This document shows positions 47,020-55,632 of a DNA stretch of 64,000 nucleotides, piece by piece. The notes beneath the pieces are model-generated. The model saw only the letters and a program-made list of their open reading frames with translations. It ran no database searches and was not told where the DNA came from. Source of the stretch: Hoeflea sp. (GTDB lineage: Bacteria; Pseudomonadota; Alphaproteobacteria; Rhizobiales; Rhizobiaceae); the NCBI RefSeq assembly GCF_030682515.1, contig NZ_JAUXOD010000011.1, positions 62,001-126,000 on the forward strand, given 5' to 3'. How positions within the stretch are numbered: the first letter of the stretch is position 1; every line of letters begins with the position of its first letter. Both the position numbers and the translations under genes were made by a program.

Positions 47020-48330
47020 CTACTTGATGTAGCCGGCGCGCGTCATTTCACGCGTTGCCGCTGTCTGGGCCTGCGCCAGGGCGTCGTCGACCGACATCTG
47101 TCCGGCAAGGGCTGCCGAAAACAGCTGGCCGACCGTGGTGGCCAGGCCCTGGAACTCGGGGATCGCCACGAACTGCACGCCGACATAAGGCACTTCATCG
47201 ACGGCCGGGTTGGTCGGGTCGGCCGCGTTGATCGAGTCGAGAGTCATCTTGGCGAAGGGCACCTTGGAATATTCCGGGTTCTCGTAGAGCGAGGTCCTTG
47301 TGCCGGGAGGAACGTTTGCCCAGCCTTCCTTCGAGGCGACCAGCTCGAGATAGGCCTTCGACGTGGCCCAGGAGACGAAGGCCTGCGCCGCATCGGCGTT
47401 CTTCGTGCCGGCGGGCACTGCGAGCGACCAGGCCCACAGCCAGTTGCCGCGCTTGCCCAGGCCCGTGTCGGGCGCGAGCGCATAGCTCACATTGTCGGCG
47501 ACGGTGGAGTCCTTCGGGTTGGACACGAAGGACGCAGCGACCGTGGCGTCGATCCACATGCCGCACTTGCCCTGCTGGAACAGCGCCAGGTTCTCATTGA
47601 AGCCGTTCGAGGACGCGCCGGTCGGGCCGGCCTCGTTCATCAGGTCGACATAGGACTGCAGGGTGTTCTTCCAGGCGGGCTGGTCGAACTGGGGCTTCCA
47701 GTCCATGTCGAACCAGCGCGCGCCAAAGGCGTTGGCGGTTGCGGTCAGGAACGCCATGTTCTCGCCCCAGCCGGCCTTGCCGCGAAGGCAGATGCCGTTG
47801 ATGCCGTTTTCGCGGTCGGTCATCTTGCGCGCCGCATCGGCGATGAAATCCCAGGTCGGGGCGTCGGGCATGGTCAGGCCCGCCTTTTCCATCAGGTCGG
47901 TGCGGTACATCACGAACGAGCTCTCGCCGTAGAACGGCGCGGCATAGAGCTTGCCCTCGTAGGACAGGCCGCCGGCGATGGCCGGGATGATGTCTGCGGT
48001 GTCGTAGTCGTCGCCCAGGCCGTCGAGCGGCAGCAGCCAGCCCTGCTTGGCCCAGATCGGCACTTCATAGGTGCCAATGGTCATCACGTCGTACTGACCG
48101 CCCTGGGTTGCGATGTCGGTGGTGACGCGTTCGCGAAGGATGTTCTCCTCCAGCGTCACCCAGTTGAGCTCGATGCCAGGGTTCTTCGCCGTGAAATCGT
48201 CGGTCAGTGCCTGCATGCGGATCATGTCACCGTTGTTGACGGTGGCGATGGTCAGGGTTTCGGCAAGCGCCGCCGTGCCAAGCATCGACAACGCCGACGC
48301 GCACAGGAGCGCGTTTGCAAATCTCTTCAT
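47020..48330 (-). CDS. smoE: Sorbitol/mannitol-binding periplasmic protein
   Basis: Sugar/polyol-binding protein of 436 aa with a signal peptide ending GTAALA-ETL (residue about 23). Mature motifs: LTIATVNNGDMIRMQALTDDF, YEVPIWAKQGWLLPLD, and WGENMAFLTATANAFGARW, matching polyol binders of the SmoE/MtlE group. GGAGG five bases before the ATG at 48330 fixes the start. First gene of smoEFGKS-mtlK, with candidate SorC operators just upstream. Confidence 0.92.
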   Translation of the reverse strand: MKRFANALLCASALSMLGTAALAETLTIATVNNGDMIRMQALTDDFTAKNPGIELNWVTLEENILRERVTTDIATQGGQYDVMTIGTYEVPIWAKQGWLLPLDGLGDDYDTADIIPAIAGGLSYEGKLYAAPFYGESSFVMYRTDLMEKAGLTMPDAPTWDFIADAARKMTDRENGINGICLRGKAGWGENMAFLTATANAFGARWFDMDWKPQFDQPAWKNTLQSYVDLMNEAGPTGASSNGFNENLALFQQGKCGMWIDATVAASFVSNPKDSTVADNVSYALAPDTGLGKRGNWLWAWSLAVPAGTKNADAAQAFVSWATSKAYLELVASKEGWANVPPGTRTSLYENPEYSKVPFAKMTLDSINAADPTNPAVDEVPYVGVQFVAIPEFQGLATTVGQLFSAALAGQMSVDDALAQAQTAATREMTRAGYIK

Positions 48331-48343
48331 GAATTCCTCCCAA

Positions 48344-48358
48344 TGCCCAAAATGGGCA
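48344..48358. promoter_or_regulatory. Candidate SorC-family operator next to smoE start
   Basis: TGCCCA-AAA-TGGGCA is a perfect 6-bp inverted repeat 14 bases upstream of the smoE ATG, overlapping the leader. It resembles the longer repeat at 48490. A half-similar TGCC-N8-GGGCA follows at about 48361-48378. Confidence 0.45.
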
Positions 48359-48489
48359 AATGCCAATTAGACGGGCAATTATTCGTTCAGCTCCAGATCA
48401 GAGTCAATGCAGAATCGATGCTGCACCTGCTCAGAAAACGGCAGCGGAAAGAATTAAATAACGAAATCATGAGCTTAAAGACTGTGGGT

Positions 48490-48510
48490 TTTGCTCAATG
48501 ATTGAGCAAA
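48490..48510. promoter_or_regulatory. Candidate SorC-family operator at the smoC 3' end
   Basis: Arms TTTGCTCAA and TTGAGCAAA with a 3-base spacer form a perfect 9-bp inverted repeat. It spans the smoC stop codon and lies 160 bases upstream of smoE. The core is similar to the site at 48344. It could be an operator for smoE, a hairpin ending smoC, or both. Confidence 0.5.
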
Positions 48511-49451
48511 TGCTCTGCCGTGGCTTCGTCGGTGACCAGCCCGTTGATCAGTCTTCCGCGCATGGCGGCGAGGATCGCCTCTGCCTTGGGAATTCCCACC
48601 GCGATCGCAATCACCGGCTTTGCCGGCGCAATGTGCAGGACGGCGCTGGCCACCCGGTCATTGGTCAGCCCGTCAATCAGCCTGCCGCCGCGATCAAAGA
48701 CCCAGGATGTGATCTCGCCGACGCCGCCCGCCTTGAGCAGCGCCCGCATCTCCTCGCGGCTGACAAATCCATCAATCAGCAAGGGCGCGTTGTCGCCGAT
48801 ATTGCCGATCCCGACATAGGTCACGTCGGCCTGCCGGGCCAGTTCGAGGATGTTGTGGACTGCCTCCTGCTGCTGCAGCAGCTGCTTTTCCTCGATGGAG
48901 CGGGCGAAAACCGGCAGCGGCATCGGATAGTGGCGCGCATTGACCCGGTCCGCCATGCGGATGACGACGTTGTAGGGCGTTGCCGCGCCATCCGACATCA
49001 TGTTGCCGAGCAGGGAGACGATGCGGTGCTGCGGGCAATCCATCTTGGGCAATTGTTCGACACTGGCGCGCAAGGCGCGACCGGTGCCAAGCGCGATGAT
49101 TTTCGGATGGTCGGACTTGAGCAGGCGCTCGATCTCGCCGGCCGCCAGTTGCGCGACGCCGGTCAGGGCTGCCGGGGCATCCGGGTCGGAAGGGGCTACC
49201 TCGCACGAAACGAGGCCGAATTTTTCCGTCAGGCCGTGGGCGAGCTCCATGCATCGGGCAATCGGGTGGTCGAGCCTGACCTTGACGAGTTTCTCGCTCA
49301 CGGCGAGGGACACCAGACGCTGGGCGGATTGCCGCGAGACGCCGAGCTTGCGGGCGATCTCGTCCTGGGTGTTGCCAGCCACATAATAGAGCCAGCCGGC
49401 GCGGGCGGCGTCGTCCAGACGGCTGGTTTCGTGATCGCCCGCGTTGCTCAT
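48495..49451 (-). CDS. smoC: SorC/DeoR-type sugar-binding transcriptional regulator of the polyol operon
   Basis: Regulator of 318 aa. The N-terminal HTH is AGNTQDEIARKLGVSRQSAQRLVSLAVSEKLV. The SorC sensor domain runs from about residue 60 and contains IIALGTGRALRASVEQLP, VTYVGIGNIGD and PVIAIAVGIPKAEAILAAMRG. It would respond to a polyol or its phosphate. The ATG at 49451 overlaps the stop of the HAD gene (ATGA). Upstream of smoE on the same strand with 164 bases between, holding two inverted repeats. Confidence 0.9.
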   Translation of the reverse strand: MSNAGDHETSRLDDAARAGWLYYVAGNTQDEIARKLGVSRQSAQRLVSLAVSEKLVKVRLDHPIARCMELAHGLTEKFGLVSCEVAPSDPDAPAALTGVAQLAAGEIERLLKSDHPKIIALGTGRALRASVEQLPKMDCPQHRIVSLLGNMMSDGAATPYNVVIRMADRVNARHYPMPLPVFARSIEEKQLLQQQEAVHNILELARQADVTYVGIGNIGDNAPLLIDGFVSREEMRALLKAGGVGEITSWVFDRGGRLIDGLTNDRVASAVLHIAPAKPVIAIAVGIPKAEAILAAMRGRLINGLVTDEATAEHLLNH

Positions 49452-50146
49452 TTGCCCATCCGTTCGTCGGCTTGCCGATTGGCTTGAGGCACCATTTCGA
49501 AGAAAAGCGCCCAATTGTCAAAGCAGCGCACCGTTCCGCCAAGGCTGAGCGCTTCCTGGCTCATCCCCTTCAGGTGGCTGCCGCCAGTGAAGCGCATCAC
49601 CTGCATGCCGGCATTGTGCGCGGCTTCGATGCCGGGCAGCGAGTCCTCGATGACAAGGCATCGGGCGGGATCCGTCGCCATGCGTCGGGCGGCATGCAGG
49701 AACAGGTCCGGCGCGGGCTTGCCCTTTTCGACCTCGGACGCCGTGAAGATGCGTGCCTCAAAGAAAACCGACAGTCCCGTCAGTTCCAGCGACCGCATCG
49801 CCCGTTTAGGTGAACTGCTCGTCGCCACGCAGGCGCTTGTCGTCAGTTGGGCAAGCAGCGCGTGGATGCCCGGTGCCGGCTCAAGTTCCAGCTCGAAGCG
49901 CGCCAGAAGCTCGGTGCGGTACTTCTCCTCGAAATCCGTCCCCGGCAGATAGCCGTGGGAATGACGGATTTCGGCGGCGACCTTGGCCCAGCTGCGGCCG
50001 AGAAAATGGGTTTGCACATGGGCGGCATCGACCTTGACGCCGACGCCGGCCAGGGTTTCGATCAGTACGCGGGCGCTGATCACCTCACTGTCGATGAGGA
50101 CGCCGTCGCAGTCAAAGATGATCAGGTCGGGGTCAAGCGAAATCAG
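49448..50146 (-). CDS. HAD-family phosphatase, apparently with a non-standard start codon
   Basis: HAD hydrolase of about 232 aa (beta-phosphoglucomutase/sugar-phosphatase type). Catalytic DCDGVLID, motif II in CVATSSSPKRAM, Lys in EKGKPAPDLFLHAA and motif III in CLVIEDSLPGIEAAHNAG are present. The first ATG/GTG/TTG in frame is a GTG at 50083, which lies after the catalytic aspartates and would leave a dead enzyme. Upstream, the frame stays open to a stop at 50156-50158 and holds no ATG, GTG or TTG. A CTG at 50144-50146 has GAGG (50154-50157) seven bases upstream and is my choice; ATT at 50141 is possible. Overlaps smoC by four bases, so it belongs to the polyol system. Confidence 0.75.
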   Translation of the reverse strand: MISLDPDLIIFDCDGVLIDSEVISARVLIETLAGVGVKVDAAHVQTHFLGRSWAKVAAEIRHSHGYLPGTDFEEKYRTELLARFELELEPAPGIHALLAQLTTSACVATSSSPKRAMRSLELTGLSVFFEARIFTASEVEKGKPAPDLFLHAARRMATDPARCLVIEDSLPGIEAAHNAGMQVMRFTGGSHLKGMSQEALSLGGTVRCFDNWALFFEMVPQANRQADERMGK

Positions 50147-50295
50147 CGTGAGGCCTCATTGGGTTGCGAGCCAGATCCGATAGCACGACCGGCGCCGCGA
50201 AGGCAGCCTGGCTTCTGGTTCCGTGGAAGAAACCTGCACGGCGAGGGGTCGATGATCGTTGATGACGACAACAGCGGCCCGCTTCAGCGTCCCTG

Positions 50296-51471
50296 TCAGG
50301 CGGTCTGCATGGAAGTCGCCTGGGCTTGCCGGTGGTTTTCAAGCCCTTCGCTGAATTCATCGATCAGCGATCGCACGATCTCCTTCTGGGCTTCCCGGGC
50401 GCTGGCCCCGGCGGCAATCGCCCGTGCATGGATCGAGCGCTGCCGGTCGGCGCTTGTTCCGTGCTCGACAATCCGGCGGGTCCACAGCAATTCCTCAGAG
50501 CATCCCAGCGCTTCCGCATCCTCGCGGACGAGCTCGATGAGTTCGTCCAGTAGGACGGGAAAGGCCACGACCTCGCCCCGGGCGAAATCGATCAGCCCGT
50601 TCGAGACGCCGTAGCGTTGGGCGCGCCAGCGGTTCTCGCCTACCAGAAACCGATCATAGATGCGCCAGCGCTGGTTGTTGCTCCTGAGCCGCCAGAGCAT
50701 GTGCATGATCGATTGCGTCAGTGCGACCAGCGCCAGGGCATCGTCGAGGCGCGGCGAGACGTCACAGACGCGGGATTCGAGCGTGGGAAAGCGGGCAGAA
50801 GGGCGAAGATCCCACCAGATCTTGGTGCAGTCATCGATGAGCCCGCTGTTGATGATGATCTGGACGGAGCGCTGGTATTCCGACCAGGAGGTAAACCGCG
50901 GCGGCAGTCCGGTTCGGGGAAGATTGTCGAACACCGTCAGCCGGTAGGAATTGAGACCGGTGTCATCCCCCTTCCAGTAGGGCGACGAAGTCGACAGGGC
51001 CAGGAGATGCGGCAGGAAGTAGGGGAACTGCGCCATCAGGTCGATGCGTGTTTCGTCGTCGTCCAGTCCGACATGCACATGCATGCCGCAGATCAGCATG
51101 CGCCGGGCGACGCCGCCGAGATCGTGCTCGAGTTCGCGGTAGCGCTGCTTGTCGGTGAAGTGCTGCTTGTGCCAGTCGGCAAAGGGATGGCAGGAGACCG
51201 CCAGCGGCGCCAGGCCGTGGTCTGCGGCAATGCGGGCGATGACGGAGCGCAGGCGGGCCAGATCCGCGCCGGCTTCCGCGACAGTTCTGCAGACGCTGGT
51301 GCCGACTTCGATCTGGCATTGCAGGAACTCGGGGCTGACCTGGCCTTCAAGCTCCTCGACGCATTGCGCCATCAACGATTCCGGAGCCGCCACGAGATCC
51401 AGACTGTCGCGGTCGACAAGCAGATATTCCTCTTCGACGCCGAGGGTGAAGCTGGGTTGGCGGTAGCTCAT
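50296..51471 (-). CDS. Carboxylate-amine ligase of the GCS2/YbdK family
   Basis: Glutamate-cysteine-ligase-2 family protein (391 aa). The opening [20 protein letters not shown] is the family hallmark. EIGTSVCRT-like segments and [14 protein letters not shown] (metal-binding histidines), and [20 protein letters not shown] follow. E. coli YbdK has weak gamma-glutamylcysteine ligase activity; the true product here is unknown. It lies 61 bases after the acetate kinase gene on the same strand, possibly co-transcribed. Confidence 0.87.
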   Translation of the reverse strand: MSYRQPSFTLGVEEEYLLVDRDSLDLVAAPESLMAQCVEELEGQVSPEFLQCQIEVGTSVCRTVAEAGADLARLRSVIARIAADHGLAPLAVSCHPFADWHKQHFTDKQRYRELEHDLGGVARRMLICGMHVHVGLDDDETRIDLMAQFPYFLPHLLALSTSSPYWKGDDTGLNSYRLTVFDNLPRTGLPPRFTSWSEYQRSVQIIINSGLIDDCTKIWWDLRPSARFPTLESRVCDVSPRLDDALALVALTQSIMHMLWRLRSNNQRWRIYDRFLVGENRWRAQRYGVSNGLIDFARGEVVAFPVLLDELIELVREDAEALGCSEELLWTRRIVEHGTSADRQRSIHARAIAAGASAREAQKEIVRSLIDEFSEGLENHRQAQATSMQTA

Positions 51472-51504
51472 GGCAGGATTTGAACCCGAAAAAGTTTAGG
51501 GCGC

Positions 51505-51533
51505 AAGCCCGCTTTTGCGCGGCTGGCGGGCTT
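51505..51533 (-). terminator. Weak hairpin at the end of the acetate kinase gene
   Basis: An 8-bp inverted repeat (AAGCCCGC / GCGGGCTT) with a 13-base loop includes the end of the acetate kinase stop codon. On the minus strand a short T run follows some ten bases later. It may be a weak terminator. Confidence 0.35.
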
Positions 51534-52695
51534 ACCGGGCGAGGGTGCGCGCCACGGCCCTGGCGATCACCAGTTCCTCGTCGGCCCTGACCACGAAGGC
51601 GGGGCGCGCGCTGGAGTCCCGCGTCAGACGCTCGGCTCCGGCGGCGTTGGCTTCAGGATCCACGGCGAAGCCCAGCCATTCCAGTTTCGCCAGGGTTCGC
51701 GCGCGGATCGGCGCCGCGTTTTCGCCGATGCCGCCGGAGAACACCAGCGCATCGATGCCTTCCAGGCTGGCCGCCGCGGCGCCGATTTCCCCGACAAGCC
51801 GGTCGACATACATGTCGACGGCGAAGGCTGCGTCGGCTTCGCCGCTCGCCAGAAGGGTCCGCATGTCGCCGGAAATCCCCGACACGCCCGACAGGCCACT
51901 TTGATGATAGAGCAACTTTGAAACCTTCTCCGCATCGCCCCCGAACTGCTCGAGCAGCCAGAGCACCGCGCCGGGATCGAGCCTGCCGGGCCGCTGCCCC
52001 ATCATCAGGCCGTCAAGCGGTGTAAACCCCATTGATGTCCAGCGGCTTACCCCGTCGATCATGCCGCTGATCGACGAGCCATTGCCCAGATGACAGGCCA
52101 CCACGCGGCCCCGCGGCACGCCCAGGCGCGGCAGGTTCTGGGCCACGTGCTCATAGGACAGGCCGTGAAATCCATAGCGGATCAGGCCCTGCCTGGCATA
52201 GGCGCGGGGCAGGGGCATCTCGCGCCGGACCGCGGGCACGCTGGCATGGAAGGCCGTGTCGAAGCAGGCCACCTGGATGATTCCGGGAAGTGCTGCGATG
52301 GCGGCATCGATGCCGGCCAGGTTGTGCGGCTGATGGCCGGGCGCCAGCGGTGCCAGATCGGCGATGCCCGACCGGACTGTGGCGTCGATCGCCATCGGCG
52401 CGGCGAACCGCTCGCCGCCATGGACCACCCGGTGGCCGACGCCGCCGATTGCGCCTGCGTGGGGAAGGACAATCTCGTCGATCAGCCGTGGCAGCAGGTC
52501 CGCATGGCCGTCATTCTCTGTGCCGAAGGCGACCGTCTCCCGCCCCGGAAGAACCAGCCTCGGCATCTGGCCGTGGCCTATGGCTTCGACCAGTCCCCAA
52601 AGAGTGCGCTCCATGCCGGGCGTGAAGAGAGCGAACTTGATCGAGGATGAGCCGCAGTTGAGGGCCAACAGGCTGTCATAAGCGCCATCGGTCAT
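51532..52695 (-). CDS. ackA: Acetate kinase
   Basis: Interconverts acetyl phosphate and acetate with ADP/ATP (387 aa, usual length about 400). Signatures: LLALNCGSSSIKFALF (first ASKHA phosphate motif), VGHRVVHGGERF, CFDTAFHASVP, RYGFHGLSYEHVA, and VVACHLGNGSSISG, followed by DALVFSGGIGENAAPIRA. ATG 52695 is chosen over a TTG at 52719. No phosphotransacetylase or phosphoketolase gene lies in this window, so its source of acetyl phosphate is outside or elsewhere. Confidence 0.93.
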   Translation of the reverse strand: MTDGAYDSLLALNCGSSSIKFALFTPGMERTLWGLVEAIGHGQMPRLVLPGRETVAFGTENDGHADLLPRLIDEIVLPHAGAIGGVGHRVVHGGERFAAPMAIDATVRSGIADLAPLAPGHQPHNLAGIDAAIAALPGIIQVACFDTAFHASVPAVRREMPLPRAYARQGLIRYGFHGLSYEHVAQNLPRLGVPRGRVVACHLGNGSSISGMIDGVSRWTSMGFTPLDGLMMGQRPGRLDPGAVLWLLEQFGGDAEKVSKLLYHQSGLSGVSGISGDMRTLLASGEADAAFAVDMYVDRLVGEIGAAAASLEGIDALVFSGGIGENAAPIRARTLAKLEWLGFAVDPEANAAGAERLTRDSSARPAFVVRADEELVIARAVARTLAR

Positions 52696-52959
52696 CTTGG
52701 TCGTGTCCTTTCCAGGCAATGAGGTGGCATTCCGGCGGGCTCCCGGGGAGTGGGGAGTCGGCCGTGCGCCTGTTGTGCCGGATTGGACGCGATGTGCAAC
52801 TCAAATCCGCCACTGGTCTGGCGGACGCGGTCCAGCTGGACCGGTCTGGCCTGGCCAGCCCTGCGATATTCAGACCCGGAATGACGGGGGCAAGCCATGC
52901 GACGCTGCACCTGTCCCGGGCGCCGCGCGGGCCGGGTCGGGTGGTTTTGGGGTGCCGGA

Positions 52960-53125
52960 AATGTTTAGTAATTGTGCGGCGATGCAACATGGGCTCAAGG
53001 CTGGTCGCACCTCGGTGCGACTGTTAATATATGAAAACACTTCGATAAACGGCCATTTTGCGACGCAATATGATCAAAACAGGAAATTTCCGGCGCTTTG
53101 AATTCCCGATTGCAATGTTTAGTAA
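52960..53125. repeat. AATGTTTAGTAA direct repeat pair
   Basis: The exact 12-mer AATGTTTAGTAA occurs at 52960-52971 and 53114-53125, both upstream of the transporter operon. A related inverted form (CTTAACATTT) is near 53149. Repeated exact AT-rich 12-mers in GC-rich DNA suggest binding sites for one regulator. Confidence 0.45.
53004..53021. promoter_or_regulatory. Perfect palindrome upstream of the dha transporter operon
   Basis: GTCGCACC-TC-GGTGCGAC is a perfect 8-bp inverted repeat with a 2-base spacer, too tight to be a good hairpin and more like an operator. It is about 230 bases before the first gene and is followed by an AT-rich stretch. Confidence 0.4.
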
Positions 53126-53251
53126 AAGCTGTTTCACTCAACAAATGACTTAACATTTGCGGGTTTCGCTCCGCATGGTTTCGTCGGCAGGATTGAGGTG
53201 TTTCTGCAAAAGGGTCCGGCAAGGGGCCGGCCTGTTTTTTGGGAGGAAAGC

Positions 53252-54574
53252 ATGCAGTGTTTGAACAAGATTGCGCTTGGTGTCAGCGCGGCCGCGCTCA
53301 TGGCGGCGGCGTCCATGACGAGTGCCAAGGCGAATGAACTGACGCTTTGCTGGGCCGCATGGGACCCGGCCAATGCCCTGGTCGAGCTGTCCAAGGATTT
53401 TGAAACCAAGACCGGCACGAAGATGAACTTCGAGTTCGTGCCATGGCCGAACTTCGCCGACCGGATTCTCAACGAACTCAACGCCGGCGGCAAGCTGTGC
53501 GACCTGCTGATCGGCGATTCGCAGTGGCTGGGCGGTTCGGCCGAGAACGGCTATTACGTCAAGCTCAATGACTTCTTCGACAAGGAAGGCATCTCGATGG
53601 ACGATTTCGCGGCTGCGGCCGTGAACGCCTATTCGACCTGGCCCAAGGGCACGCCGAACTATTGGGCACTGCCGGCGATGGGCGACGCCAATGGCTGGTT
53701 CTATCGCAAGGACTGGTTCGAGGATCCGGCCATCATGGCTGACTACAAGACCAAGACCGGGGCGGACCTGGCGCCGCCGAAGACCTGGGACGAACTCAAG
53801 CAGATCGCCGAATTCTTCCAGGGACGCGAAGTCAACGGCCAGACCGTCTATGGCGCGGCGATCTTCACCGAGCGCGCCTCCGAGGGCATCACCATGGGCG
53901 CCACCTCGGCGATGTATCCCTATGGGTTCAAGTACGAGATGACGCCCGGCGCCTATGACATGGAGGGCGCCGTCAACTCCGAAGGGGCGGTTGCAGGTCT
54001 CGAGATGTACAAGGCGCTTTACAAGTGCTGCACGCCGCCCGGCTACACCGACAGCTACATGGGCGAAGGCCTCGATGCGTTCAAGTCAGGCCAGGTGGCC
54101 ATGATGATGAACTGGTTCGCCTTCATGCCGGGCATGGCCAAGGACGAGAAGGTTGGCTCGGTCACCGGGTTCTTCGTCAATCCGGGCCAGACGATTGCGG
54201 CCTCGACCCTCGGCGGGCAGGGCATTTCGGTGGTGGCCAACACGGACAACATGGACGGCGCGCTGGCCTATATCAAATGGTTCGCCGATCCGGAGATCCA
54301 GAAGAAGTGGTGGGCGCTGGGCGGCTATGCGGTTCACAATGCGGTTCTCAACGATCCGGCATTCCCGAGCTCGCAGCCCTTTGCGGGCGACTTCCTGGTC
54401 GCCATGAACCAGGTGCAGGATTTCTGGCAGGAGCCCTCCTACGCCAGCCTGCTCCAGGCCATGCAGAAGCGTCTGCATGACTATGTGGTTGCCGATCAGG
54501 GCACCGCAAAGGAAGCGCTCGACAATCTGATTGCCGACTGGACGGTGATCTTCGAGGACGACGGCAAACTCTAA
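53252..54574 (+). CDS. Periplasmic binding protein of a polyol/triose-type ABC importer
   Basis: Sugar/polyol-binding protein (440 aa) with a signal peptide ending TSAKA-NEL near residue 27. Mature segments LTLCWAAWDPANALVELSKDFETKTG, LIGDSQWLGGSAENGYY and GANMGATS-like GITMGATSAMYPYGF fit the family that includes glycerol- and polyol-binding proteins. GGAGG five bases before the ATG fixes the start. First gene of an operon that ends with dihydroxyacetone kinase, so the ligand is probably a three-carbon compound or a sugar/polyol broken down to one. Followed by a hairpin. Confidence 0.87.
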   Translation: MQCLNKIALGVSAAALMAAASMTSAKANELTLCWAAWDPANALVELSKDFETKTGTKMNFEFVPWPNFADRILNELNAGGKLCDLLIGDSQWLGGSAENGYYVKLNDFFDKEGISMDDFAAAAVNAYSTWPKGTPNYWALPAMGDANGWFYRKDWFEDPAIMADYKTKTGADLAPPKTWDELKQIAEFFQGREVNGQTVYGAAIFTERASEGITMGATSAMYPYGFKYEMTPGAYDMEGAVNSEGAVAGLEMYKALYKCCTPPGYTDSYMGEGLDAFKSGQVAMMMNWFAFMPGMAKDEKVGSVTGFFVNPGQTIAASTLGGQGISVVANTDNMDGALAYIKWFADPEIQKKWWALGGYAVHNAVLNDPAFPSSQPFAGDFLVAMNQVQDFWQEPSYASLLQAMQKRLHDYVVADQGTAKEALDNLIADWTVIFEDDGKL

Positions 54575-54595
54575 GGCTTCTCGTCTCGCGTCGCT

Positions 54596-54622
54596 GCCGC
54601 CCCGGTTCCTGATCGGGGCGGC
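54596..54622 (+). terminator. Intercistronic hairpin after the binding-protein gene
   Basis: A 9-bp perfect stem (GCCGCCCCG / CGGGGCGGC) with a 9-base loop lies 21 bases after the binding-protein stop and ahead of the first permease gene. Same position as hairpins in three other operons here. Confidence 0.6.
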
Positions 54623-54648
54623 GGCACCAGGATTGTCTCTTTCTGCCA

Positions 54649-55632
54649 ATGTATGGATCCGGACCAGTGAACAACGACACCGGCATGATTGATCGTGCCG
54701 CCACCATGGCGGCAAAGGCCACTCCGCCCCGACTCGTGCGGCGGGTGCGCGGCCTCTCCGACAAGGCGATCGCCTGGCTGTTCATCGCGCCGACGATGCT
54801 GCTGCTGCTGGTCATCAACATTTTTCCGCTGATCTGGACCATCCAGCTGTCGTTCACCAATTACCGCGCCAACCGGCCAAATGCGGAAGTGGTCAATGTC
54901 GGCCTGCGCAATTACGAGCGCCTGCTGACGGATCCCGATGTCTGGATCGCGATGCAGACCACCGCGCAGTTCGTGTTCTGGTCTATCCTGCTGCAGACGG
55001 TGATCGGTTTCACGCTCGCCTACCTTATCGACCGCAAGTTCCGCGGCCACGCGTTCTGGACGACGGTGATCCTCATTCCGATGATGCTGTCGCCCGCCGT
55101 GGTCGGCAATTTCTGGCGGTTCCTCTACCAGCCGCAGATCGGGCTGTTCAACTACATCGTCTCCTTCTTCACCGGCATCGAGCCGAGCTCCTTCGAGATG
55201 CTCGGCTCCGTGAGCCTCGCGCCCTGGTCGATCGTCATCGTCGATACCTGGATGTGGACTCCCTATGTCATGCTCATCTGCCTGGCGGGCCTCAGATCCA
55301 TTCCCGACTACATCTATGAGGCGGCGGAGGTCGACCGCGCATCGCCCTGGCGGCAGTTCTGGTCCATCACCGTGCCGATGGCGCTTCCCTTCATCATGCT
55401 GGCGGTGCTGTTCAGGGGCATCGAGAACTTCAAGATGTTCGACATGGTCAATCTCTTGACCGGCGGGGGACCCGGCTCGATCACCGAGGTGGCCTCGATC
55501 ACGCTCAAGCGCCAGGCGTTCGAAGCCTGGCGGACAGGCCCGTCATCGGCCTTCGCGATCATCCTGTTCGTCGCGGTGTTCGGTCTCGCCAATATCTACG
55601 TCAAGGCTTTGAACAGGGTGAAGCAGCGATGA
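54649..55632 (+). CDS. ABC transporter permease (MalF-like)
   Basis: Inner-membrane permease (327 aa), six helices, starting AIAWLFIAPTMLLLLVINIFPLIW. The docking loop is YEAAEVDRASPWRQFWSITVPMALP and the GGGPGSITEVAS segment precedes the last helices. ATG 54649 has no ribosome-binding site; GTG 54667 or ATG 54685 may be the true start. Overlaps the next permease gene by four bases (ATGA). Confidence 0.88.
   Translation: MYGSGPVNNDTGMIDRAATMAAKATPPRLVRRVRGLSDKAIAWLFIAPTMLLLLVINIFPLIWTIQLSFTNYRANRPNAEVVNVGLRNYERLLTDPDVWIAMQTTAQFVFWSILLQTVIGFTLAYLIDRKFRGHAFWTTVILIPMMLSPAVVGNFWRFLYQPQIGLFNYIVSFFTGIEPSSFEMLGSVSLAPWSIVIVDTWMWTPYVMLICLAGLRSIPDYIYEAAEVDRASPWRQFWSITVPMALPFIMLAVLFRGIENFKMFDMVNLLTGGGPGSITEVASITLKRQAFEAWRTGPSSAFAIILFVAVFGLANIYVKALNRVKQR

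Larger units (their letters stand above)
52696..53251. other. Long non-coding region between ackA and the dha transporter operon
   Basis: This stretch of about 550 bases has no gene that I can support. It is divergent: ackA leaves to the left and the transporter operon to the right. The right half (from about 52960) is AT-richer and holds a perfect palindrome and a 12-base direct repeat, so it probably carries promoters and operators. Confidence 0.6.
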
